Origin: Planctomycetaceae bacterium
Lineage (GTDB): Bacteria; Planctomycetota; Planctomycetia; Pirellulales; Thermoguttaceae
Reading direction: 5' to 3'
Assembly (NCBI GenBank): GCA_031261125.1
Contig: JAISJZ010000019.1
Coordinates: forward strand, 1-11,909
DNA length: 11,909 bases
Below the pieces are notes generated by a model. It was not told the origin of the DNA and searched no databases. It saw only the letters and a list, made by a program, of their open reading frames with translations. A program made the translations under genes and the position numbers. Shown piece after piece: positions 6,412-11,909 of the stretch. The stretch's first letter is position 1. Each line of letters begins with the position of its first letter.

Positions 6412-7212
6412 TCAATAAACAATATCCTCCGGCATCGGAAGGTCGTCTAATGATTTCAAATGGAACAAATTCAAGAACCGCTGCGTTGTCCGGTAGTAAA
6501 TACCTTTCTTTTTCTTTTCGGAAGAATTCACTGTCTCTTCTTTTTTTGTAAGCAAACCGCGTTTGACCAACTGATTCAACAGGGCAGCACTCGGCTGCCG
6601 GCGGATTTTCTGCACTTCGTCCGCTGTCAACGGCTGACGGTAAGCAACCACCGCCAACGTGTCTATCGCCGGCTGCGACAGAACCGTCTCCCGAATTTTA
6701 CCGTAAAACTTCTCCTGTACCGGTTCAAATCCGCTGCGTAAAACAAGACGGTATCCTTCCGGTTCCTGTCTGATTTCATAAGGACAGTTGAGCAGTGAAT
6801 ACGTTTGATTCAATTCAAGAACAACCTGCTCAATTTCCGCCGGAGAAACGTTCCGCATTTTTTCCGCCGCTTGTTCCGCGGACAACGGCTTCTGATTCCG
6901 TCCGCCGACAAAGAGCATCGCTTCGAGAATACTTTTCGGACTGACATCAGCATATCCTTCACCGGACAGAAGCAGCAGCGGCTCATTCTCTTCGTCCTCT
7001 GTTTCCGGTTCTCCTTCATCCGGCTCCTCTTCCGCTGCCTGCTCTCCGCCTTCCGCCTCTGGTGCTGTTGTTGTCCCGGCACCGGCAAACGCCGCCCGGA
7101 GAGCGTCCAGCGAAAGCACCGCCGGTTCTTCGTTGTCTTCGCCGTCGTCAATGTACTCGGTAAAAGACGCTGCGCCGAAACGCTTCGCCAAATCATCGTT
7201 TGTTGTCCGCAT
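6412..7212 (-). CDS. scpB: Segregation and condensation protein B (ScpB)
   Basis: ScpB is the winged-helix partner of ScpA in the SMC condensin complex that compacts and separates chromosomes. The core, about residues 92-266, has the family signatures: SILEAMLFVGG (94-104), IDTLAVVAYRQPLTADEVQKIR (183-204), VKRGLLTKKEE (216-226), YYRTTQRFLNLFHLKSLDDLP (239-259). The first 90 or so residues are an extra, low-complexity, very acidic extension (dense E/D between about 52 and 77) not found in typical ScpB of about 180-200 residues. Between wing and tail there is a basic SSEKKKKG insert (230-237). The start is ATG 7212, 33 bases after the small basic protein gene, probably one transcript. scpA is not in the window. 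Confidence 0.92.
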   Translation of the reverse strand: MRTTNDDLAKRFGAASFTEYIDDGEDNEEPAVLSLDALRAAFAGAGTTTAPEAEGGEQAAEEEPDEGEPETEDEENEPLLLLSGEGYADVSPKSILEAMLFVGGRNQKPLSAEQAAEKMRNVSPAEIEQVVLELNQTYSLLNCPYEIRQEPEGYRLVLRSGFEPVQEKFYGKIRETVLSQPAIDTLAVVAYRQPLTADEVQKIRRQPSAALLNQLVKRGLLTKKEETVNSSEKKKKGIYYRTTQRFLNLFHLKSLDDLPMPEDIVY

Positions 7213-7245
7213 ATCCTAACCGGTAGAAAACAGCGGCATCGAACG

Positions 7246-7494
7246 TTATTTCTTCTTATTGTCCTTCGTAGCGGGAACGGCAGCCGCCGCAGTATCGCCT
7301 TCTTCTTCGCCCTTCTTCTTTTTCTTCTTTTTCAGGACGACTTTATAGACGCGAACTTTCGGCAAACTGAACGGACCGTCCTCCGCCTTCCAGCGGTCTT
7401 GCTGCGAAAGTTTCTCAATCCGTTCGGCGCGGGTCAGAACATTCCGGGAACGGACAATGCCTTTTCTTGTCCTTAAACTTTTATCAATCGTCAT
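7246..7494 (-). CDS. Small basic protein of the Planctomycetes/Verrucomicrobia/Chlamydiae type
   Basis: This 82-residue protein starts MTIDKSLRTRKGIVRSRNVL, continues with TRAERIEKL and a WKAEDGPFSLPKVRVYK segment, and so matches my recollection of a small basic protein family largely confined to the PVC group (I recall it as TIGR04137). Its function is not established; size and charge suggest an RNA- or ribosome-bound protein. Residues 55-61 are a run of seven lysines, followed by a low-complexity E/A tail ending in KKK. I chose ATG 7494: a longer frame starting at 7578 would add a hydrophobic leader that crosses the predicted promoter. The gene heads a unit with scpB, and frr follows. Confidence 0.8.
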   Translation of the reverse strand: MTIDKSLRTRKGIVRSRNVLTRAERIEKLSQQDRWKAEDGPFSLPKVRVYKVVLKKKKKKKGEEEGDTAAAAVPATKDNKKK

Positions 7495-7505
7495 TGCGGA
7501 GTACC

Positions 7506-7533
7506 TTATCAAAAAAATGAGAAGGTGTATTAT
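7506..7533 (+). promoter_or_regulatory. Predicted sigma70-type promoter of the GspF-like gene
   Basis: TTATCA (7506-7511), a 16-base spacer and TATTAT (7528-7533). Transcription would start near 7540. The following leader carries a strong Shine-Dalgarno, AAGGGGGAG, ending about 7 bases before the ATG at 7570. The -10 occupies almost the same bases as the minus-strand TATAAT. Confidence 0.45.
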
Positions 7534-7556
7534 AGTTGCTTGTTCTGCATTGACAA
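7529..7556 (-). promoter_or_regulatory. Predicted sigma70-type promoter of the small basic protein gene
   Basis: On the minus strand: TTGTCA (7556-7551), a 16-base spacer and a perfect TATAAT (7534-7529). Transcription would start near 7522 with a leader of about 28 bases; AAGG lies about 10 bases before the ATG. The -10 overlaps the opposing -10 used for the gspF-like gene. Confidence 0.55.
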
Positions 7557-7569
7557 GGGGGAGATAGCG

Positions 7570-8580
7570 ATGAAACAACTTGCCGAATTTTGCCGCCGCG
7601 TCGGACTTTCTTACAACGCCGGCATCGGACTGACTGCCGCGGTCAAACGGGAAGCACCCCGGCAGCGAAACCCGAAGTTGTGGCTTGCCGTTGCCAGTTC
7701 AATGGAAGACGGCAATTCGTTTGCCGAAGCGTTGCGACCGTTCCAAAAACAACTCGGCGGTATGTTCGTCGCCCTGATTGAAGTCGGAGAAGAATCGGGA
7801 CATCTCGGCGAAATGCTGAACGAATTGGCGGATTATTATGAACAAATGCTGCAAATCCGCCGTGATTTTATCCGCTCAATTACTTGGCCGGTCGTTGAGT
7901 TTGCCGCGGCAGTCGTGATTATCGGTGTTCTGATTCTCGCCCTCGGTATCGTCGAAGGAATCACCGGTACAAGAATGGATATACTCGGCTTCGGCTTGGT
8001 CGGTGTTTCCGGGTTTATCCGGTATGTTTGTTTTTGGGCAGTTCTCGCCGCTGCGGTTGTTTTTCTGTACAAGTTTGCCCAGCGGAACATTTCAACGTCC
8101 CGCGTTATTCATTACACCCTGCTGCGAATTCCAAAAATCGGAACGCTCTTCAAAACATTGGCGCTGATGAAATTAGCGTGGGGACTGCATTTGACAATGA
8201 AGACCGGTATGGACATCCGCAAAGCATTGACGCTGTCGTTTCAAGGTACCGGTTTTACGCCCGTGAGCGGACAACTGCCGGTCATTTTAGAACACATCGA
8301 ACACGGCAGCAGTTTAACCGAAGCATTTGCGGCGGCAAGGAATTTTGACTACGATTTCATTTCCAGCATTGACTCCGGCGAACAGTCGGGCAATCTGCCG
8401 GAGTTGATGCAGCGGTTGACCGAGCGGTACCGGCAGGAGTCCCTGTTGAGTATCAAAGTGCTGTCCGTTGTCGGCGGTTTCGCCGTTTATGCCGGTGTTG
8501 CCGCGTGTATCATTTTCATCATATTCCGGCTGTTTTCGTTCTACCTCGGTGTATTAACCGAGGCGGGACAAGGTATTTAA
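7570..8580 (+). CDS. GspF/PilC-family inner-membrane protein (type II secretion/type IV pilus platform type)
   Basis: GspF/PilC proteins form the inner-membrane platform that couples the assembly ATPase to pseudopilus or pilus growth. The 336-residue protein has the two tandem T2SSF domains, each with the hallmark motif: GEESGHLGEMLNELADYYEQ (73-92) and GEQSGNLPELMQRLTERYRQ (270-289). Predicted membrane segments lie near 107-127, 152-170 and 297-326, the usual family layout. The N-terminus is short compared with classical GspF of about 400 residues. The start is ATG 7570, fixed by a strong AAGGGGGAG site; an in-frame ATG at 7525 lies inside the predicted promoter. No gspE, gspG or other secretion gene is near, so the gene is an orphan within this window. 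Confidence 0.87.
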   Translation: MKQLAEFCRRVGLSYNAGIGLTAAVKREAPRQRNPKLWLAVASSMEDGNSFAEALRPFQKQLGGMFVALIEVGEESGHLGEMLNELADYYEQMLQIRRDFIRSITWPVVEFAAAVVIIGVLILALGIVEGITGTRMDILGFGLVGVSGFIRYVCFWAVLAAAVVFLYKFAQRNISTSRVIHYTLLRIPKIGTLFKTLALMKLAWGLHLTMKTGMDIRKALTLSFQGTGFTPVSGQLPVILEHIEHGSSLTEAFAAARNFDYDFISSIDSGEQSGNLPELMQRLTERYRQESLLSIKVLSVVGGFAVYAGVAACIIFIIFRLFSFYLGVLTEAGQGI

Positions 8581-8614
8581 CGGGGTTGTTTTTAACCCCG
8601 CTGCAAGCAGCGGG
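8581..8614. repeat. Two overlapping, mutually exclusive inverted repeats after the GspF-like gene
   Basis: Hairpin A pairs CGGGGTT (8581-8587) with AACCCCG (8594-8600) and begins on the base after the gspF-like stop codon. Hairpin B pairs CCCGCTGC (8597-8604) with GCAGCGGG (8607-8614). They share CCCG (8597-8600), so only one can form at a time. Neither is followed by a T-run, so this is not a classic intrinsic terminator, though it could protect the 3' end or slow polymerase. Confidence 0.6.
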
Positions 8615-8637
8615 AGAACCGTTATCGTCCCTGCCGA

Positions 8638-8666
8638 TTGACAATAAGCCGAAAATAAAGGATAAT
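8638..8666 (+). promoter_or_regulatory. Predicted sigma70-type promoter of asnS
   Basis: A perfect TTGACA (8638-8643), a 17-base spacer and GATAAT (8661-8666). Transcription would start near 8673, about 40 bases before the asnS ATG and just before the hairpin at 8677-8694. Confidence 0.65.
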
Positions 8667-8676
8667 ACCGCGGTGT

Positions 8677-8694
8677 CCGCCGCTGGAGCGGCGG
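8677..8694. repeat. Palindrome at the predicted 5' end of the asnS message (family 2, copy 1)
   Basis: CCGCCGCT (8677-8684) and AGCGGCGG (8687-8694) are perfectly complementary around two bases. In RNA the realistic hairpin has seven GC-rich pairs and a four-base loop. It would sit about four bases from the predicted mRNA start and ends 18 bases before the asnS start codon. It resembles the palindrome before top6B. Confidence 0.65.
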
Positions 8695-8712
8695 TGAAAC
8701 ATCCGTAAAACA

Positions 8713-10113
8713 ATGTCCTACGAAAAAATAACCGTTGCTGAAGCACGAAAAGAAACGTCCGTCGGCAAATCCGTCCTCTTACACGGCTGGGTGCGGACCC
8801 GCCGCGATTCCAAAGCAGGCTTCAGTTTCATCGAATTGAACGACGGTACGTCCTTCGGTTCGATTCAAATCATTGCGCCGAAAGAACTGACGAATTACGA
8901 AAGTGAAGTCAAAAGCATCACGGCTGGCTGTTCCATCGCCGTCAAAGGAACCGTCAAAGAATCGCCCGGCAAAGGACAGGCAACCGAAGTTGAGGCAAAC
9001 GAAGTTGAACTGCTCGGCACTGCCGATGCTGCTGCCTATCCGCTGCAAAAAAAAGGACACTCGCTGGAATTTCTGCGGTCGCTCGCCCATCTGCGGGTGC
9101 GGACGAACACTTTCGGGGCGGTTGCCCGCGTGAGAAACACCGTCAGTTTTTCGATTCACCAATTCTTTCAGGAGAACGGCTTTTTTTACGTCCATACGCC
9201 GATAATCACCGCTTCGGACTGCGAAGGAGCGGGGCAAATGTTTCACGTTACCACGCTTGATGCCGATAATCTGCCGAAAAACGAAAACGGAAAAGTTGAC
9301 TACACCAAAGATTTCTTCGGCAAACCCGCTTCGCTCACCGTCAGCGGACAACTCAACGTCGAAACATACGCGCACGGTTTGAGCAAGGTTTATACTTTCG
9401 GCCCGACGTTCCGCGCCGAAAACTCCAACACCGCCCGGCACGCCGCCGAGTTCTGGATGGTCGAACCGGAAATCGCTTTCTGCGAATTACAGGACAATAT
9501 GGTCTGGGCGGAAAAGTTTATCAAACGGATTATCCGCGATGTTCTCCGGGACTGCGCCGAAGAAATGGAATTCTTCCAAAAACAGAACGATGCGGCGTTA
9601 ATCGAAACGCTCCGTCACGTTTTGACAAGCGATTTTGTCCGCTGCTCCTACACGGAAGCGGTTGATATTCTCATCAAAAGCGGCAGGAAGTTCGATTACC
9701 GCGTTCAGTGGGGCGTGGATTTGCAGAGCGAACACGAACGCTACCTGACAGAGGAACACTTCAAATCGCCGGTAATTTTGTACAACTATCCGAAGGAAAT
9801 CAAAGCGTTCTATATGAAGTTGAACGGCGACGGTAAAACCGTCAGGGCAATGGACGTTCTCGTTCCGAAGGTCGGTGAAATTATCGGCGGAAGCGAACGG
9901 GAATGGAATCTGGACTTGCTCGAACAACGAATGAAGGAGTTGGAACTTTCGCCGGAAGATTACTGGTGGTACCTCGATTTACGCCGGTACGGTTCGGTGC
10001 CGCACAGCGGCTTCGGCTTGGGCTTGGAACGGATGCTGATGTTCGTTACGGGTGTTGCGAACATTCGGGACGTTTTACCGTTTCCCCGCACGCCCGGCAG
10101 TTGCGATTTCTAA
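8713..10113 (+). CDS. asnS: Asparaginyl-tRNA synthetase
   Basis: AsnRS is a cytoplasmic class IIb enzyme that charges tRNA-Asn with asparagine. The 466-residue protein equals the E. coli enzyme in length. The N-terminal OB-fold anticodon-binding domain (about 18-105) includes VLLHGWVRTRRDSKAGFSFI (21-40). Motif 2, FRAENSNTARHAAEF (233-247), is followed by WMVEPEIAF (248-256), which marks AsnRS rather than AspRS. Motif 3 is GFGLGLERM (433-441), and the protein ends in the AsnRS-typical LPFPRTPGSCDF. It is complete with no disruption. The start is ATG 8713 without a clear Shine-Dalgarno; a promoter and hairpin lie just upstream. A dedicated AsnRS means the organism does not depend solely on the indirect amidotransferase route for Asn-tRNA. 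Confidence 0.97.
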   Translation: MSYEKITVAEARKETSVGKSVLLHGWVRTRRDSKAGFSFIELNDGTSFGSIQIIAPKELTNYESEVKSITAGCSIAVKGTVKESPGKGQATEVEANEVELLGTADAAAYPLQKKGHSLEFLRSLAHLRVRTNTFGAVARVRNTVSFSIHQFFQENGFFYVHTPIITASDCEGAGQMFHVTTLDADNLPKNENGKVDYTKDFFGKPASLTVSGQLNVETYAHGLSKVYTFGPTFRAENSNTARHAAEFWMVEPEIAFCELQDNMVWAEKFIKRIIRDVLRDCAEEMEFFQKQNDAALIETLRHVLTSDFVRCSYTEAVDILIKSGRKFDYRVQWGVDLQSEHERYLTEEHFKSPVILYNYPKEIKAFYMKLNGDGKTVRAMDVLVPKVGEIIGGSEREWNLDLLEQRMKELELSPEDYWWYLDLRRYGSVPHSGFGLGLERMLMFVTGVANIRDVLPFPRTPGSCDF

Positions 10114-10123
10114 CTAACCGTTT

Positions 10124-10145
10124 AGCCGCCGTTTCAGCGGCGGTT
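10124..10145. repeat. Palindrome before top6B (family 2, copy 2)
   Basis: CCGCCG (10126-10131) and CGGCGG (10138-10143) pair around a six-base loop; A-T and G-U pairs extend the stem to eight. It lies in the 40-base gap between asnS and top6B and ends about 8 bases before the top6B ATG. It shares the CCGCCG...AGCGGCGGT pattern with 8677-8695. No T-run follows, so read-through from asnS into top6B is possible. Confidence 0.55.
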
Positions 10146-10153
10146 CCTCCCTA

Positions 10154-11909
10154 ATGTCCGAATCCAAAGTCAAACGCCGTTCCGATGCGGAAACGATGGC
10201 GAAGAGCCAAAAAGAAATTTCCGTCTCCGAATTTTTTGCGAAAAATAAACACCTCCTCGGTTTCGATAATCCCCGCAAAGCCCTGTTAACAACCGTCCGC
10301 GAGGCGGTTGACAATTCCCTTGACGCTTGCGAAGAGGCGGGAATCCTGCCGGAAATTTGGGTGCATATCGAAAACACCGGCAAAGATAAATTCAAAGTCG
10401 GGATTCAGGATAACGGACCCGGAATCGTCAAAAAACAGGTTCCGTTGATATTCGGCAAACTTCTGTACGGTTCCAAATTTCACCGTCTGCGTATGTCCCG
10501 CGGGCAGCAGGGCATCGGTATTTCCGCCGCCGGTATGTACGGACTGTTGACAACGGGCAAGTCCGTAAAAGTCGCATCGAAAATCAGCGTCCGCAAGCCG
10601 GTGCATTACTTTGAAATCAAGATTGACACCAAGACGAACAAGCCGGATATTCTCAACGGGAACGGCGAAGGCGAAGATGTACCGCCGAACGATGAAGGAC
10701 GCAAATGGATGACCCAGCACGAAGTGGAATGGGTCGAGGTCGAACACGGAACCCGTGTAACGATTGAGTTGGCGGCGAAGTACAACCGCGGTCGCGGCAG
10801 CGTTGACGAGTATCTGGAACAGACCGCCATCAGCAACCCGCACGCCGCGTTTCACTACCTTGACCCCGACGGCACGGAAAAACACTACGAACGGGTGATT
10901 GACGTTCTGCCGCCGGAGCCGGTCGAAATCAAACCGCATCCTTACGGTGTCGAACTCGGTCGGTTCGCTTATATGCTGGAAAATACGGCAGAAAAGATAC
11001 TCGGCAAATTCCTGACGGAGAGTTTCAGCAAAGTATCGCCGAAAATTGCGAAAGAAATTTGCGGAGAGTTAACCCGAACCGCTTGCGGTCGGTTGTCCCG
11101 CGAAGATATTGAGCAACTCTATGAAGCAACGCAGCAGGCAAAAATCCCCGCTCCGTCAACGGACTGCATTACGCCGATTGGCGAAGAACATCTCTTGAAA
11201 GGTTTGCACAAAGTTGTTCCGGGGCAGTTCTTTACCACATCGACACGTCCACCGGCGGTCTATAAGGGCAATCCGTTTCTCGTGGAAGTCGGTTTGGCGT
11301 TCGGCGGCGTTCCGAACTCGCATAAGGTTTCGCTCGAAGCATTAGAAGAACTTTTAGCCGAAAGCGATGCGAGGACATTACGGCAATTTTTGACATCAAC
11401 GTTTGACGGACTCGGCGCGGACAGTGCCGACAAGATGCTCAAAGCCGCCAAAGTGCGTCCGCGGGTATCGCCGAAGAACATCGAAAAAAAGGAACTTGTC
11501 AAATTACAAGAACAACTGCAAAATTTGAATTTAAGCGAAGGACAAACGATGAACGTGTATCGGTACGCCAACCGGGTGCCGCTGCAATTTCAGCCGGGGG
11601 CGTGTCTGATAACGCAAACGGTGCAAGGAATGAACTGGCGGTCCTACGGCTTAAATCAGGTTCGCGGACAGTTGCCCAAAGGACCGATTACGCTCATCGT
11701 TCATTTGGCGAGCGTTTGGGTGCCGTTCACTTCGGAAAGTAAGGAGGCGATTGCGAGTTATCCCGACATTCAGAAGGAGTTGCGCTTGGGGTTGCAGGCG
11801 GTCGGCCGCAAGTTGGGAATGTACCTGAACAAACGGGAAAAGGTCAAACAGCAGGGCGAGCGGCGCAGTATTTTCCTGCGGTACTTGGGAGAAGTGGCAA
11901 CAGCCGTCA
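10154..11909 (+). CDS. top6B: DNA topoisomerase VI subunit B (3' end beyond the window)
   Basis: Topo VI is a type IIB enzyme (A2B2) that passes one DNA duplex through another; the B subunit is the ATP-driven clamp and the A subunit, related to Spo11, cuts DNA. The frame is open for 585 codons to the right edge. The GHKL ATPase fold shows REAVDNSLDACEEAG (49-63; Glu50 and Asn54 match the base and Mg ligand), QDNGPGI (85-91), RGQQGIGISAAG (116-127) and HGT (198-200). A helical region at about 290-350 fits the H2TH domain. The transducer domain carries YANRVPLQF (471-479), QGMNW (491-495) and FTSESKEA (525-532), where Lys530 is the likely ATP-contacting switch lysine. Already longer than typical archaeal subunits (about 530), it probably has a C-terminal extension. 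I chose ATG 10154; ATG 10196 is the alternative. The A subunit gene is expected downstream. Confidence 0.93.
   Translation, partial: MSESKVKRRSDAETMAKSQKEISVSEFFAKNKHLLGFDNPRKALLTTVREAVDNSLDACEEAGILPEIWVHIENTGKDKFKVGIQDNGPGIVKKQVPLIFGKLLYGSKFHRLRMSRGQQGIGISAAGMYGLLTTGKSVKVASKISVRKPVHYFEIKIDTKTNKPDILNGNGEGEDVPPNDEGRKWMTQHEVEWVEVEHGTRVTIELAAKYNRGRGSVDEYLEQTAISNPHAAFHYLDPDGTEKHYERVIDVLPPEPVEIKPHPYGVELGRFAYMLENTAEKILGKFLTESFSKVSPKIAKEICGELTRTACGRLSREDIEQLYEATQQAKIPAPSTDCITPIGEEHLLKGLHKVVPGQFFTTSTRPPAVYKGNPFLVEVGLAFGGVPNSHKVSLEALEELLAESDARTLRQFLTSTFDGLGADSADKMLKAAKVRPRVSPKNIEKKELVKLQEQLQNLNLSEGQTMNVYRYANRVPLQFQPGACLITQTVQGMNWRSYGLNQVRGQLPKGPITLIVHLASVWVPFTSESKEAIASYPDIQKELRLGLQAVGRKLGMYLNKREKVKQQGERRSIFLRYLGEVATAV

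Noticed and set aside
7300..7335. Simple-sequence repeat (TTC/TTT-rich tract)
   Set aside because: It is the lysine- and glutamate-coding part of the small basic protein gene and keeps the reading frame.
6805..7476. 223-codon plus-strand open frame
   Set aside because: Antisense to scpB and the small basic protein, full of Arg/Phe/Leu runs that mirror the acidic and lysine-rich coding on the other strand.
7551..7578. TTGACA-like hexamer near 7550 as a plus-strand -35
   Set aside because: No -10 follows at 16-18 bases; the bases there are the ribosome-binding site and first codons of the GspF-like gene. It instead reads as the -35 of the minus-strand promoter.
8581..8712. T-box or other amino-acid riboswitch before asnS
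   Set aside because: The predicted leader is only about 40 bases, with no T-box core sequence and no terminator/antiterminator pair. The larger hairpins lie upstream of the predicted promoter.
8779..9441. 220-codon minus-strand open frame
   Set aside because: Lies wholly antisense to the intact asnS gene, with no known motif and no start signals.
10286..10939. 217-codon minus-strand open frame
   Set aside because: Antisense to the clear Topo VI B ATPase domain; a product of codon bias on the coding strand.
1..11909. CRISPR array, tRNA, rRNA, insertion sequence or prophage
   Set aside because: No regularly spaced direct repeats, cloverleaf-like segments, transposase or phage motifs were found on either strand by eye.

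Overview
The window looks like ordinary chromosomal DNA from a planctomycete, or a close relative in the PVC superphylum. The best marker is an 82-residue small basic protein of the kind shared by Planctomycetes, Verrucomicrobia and Chlamydiae (minus strand, ends at 7246). Supporting signs are a bacterial DNA topoisomerase VI B subunit, a divergent LpxC typical of an LPS-bearing envelope, a solitary FliM/FliN-type switch protein, scattered operons, few clear Shine-Dalgarno sequences, and GC-rich palindromes between genes. I see no phage, plasmid, transposon, CRISPR, tRNA or rRNA signal.

Layout: (1) 56-1015 (-) is a MoxR-type AAA+ ATPase, divergent from a TauE/SafE-type membrane transporter at 1071-1823 (+). 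Their promoters share one self-complementary -10 element, and the transporter message looks leaderless. (2) 1833-2837 (-) is a SpoA-domain flagellar switch-like protein, convergent with the transporter. (3) 3045-5776 (+) is an envelope cluster: OmpH/Skp-like periplasmic chaperone, LpxC (committed step of lipid A synthesis) and a Gfo/Idh/MocA oxidoreductase of the type found in lipid A gene clusters. (4) 5782-7494 (-) carries, in transcription order, the small basic protein, ScpB (chromosome segregation) and ribosome recycling factor, which has its own good promoter. (5) 7570-8580 (+) is a GspF/PilC-like inner-membrane protein. It diverges from the small basic protein gene across a second promoter pair sharing a -10 region. 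(6) 8713-10113 (+) is asparaginyl-tRNA synthetase, followed by topoisomerase VI subunit B at 10154, which runs off the right edge.

The genes are mostly housekeeping: outer-membrane building (OmpH, LpxC, oxidoreductase), translation (AsnS, Frr, perhaps the small basic protein) and chromosome handling (ScpB, Topo VI B). No new multi-gene system is evident. The most interesting signals are the two divergent promoters built on a shared -10, the leaderless GTG start, the hairpins just upstream of asnS and top6B, an LpxC whose usual N-terminal motif His is Trp, and Topo VI in a bacterium. All family assignments come from reading motifs by eye. No database search was run.
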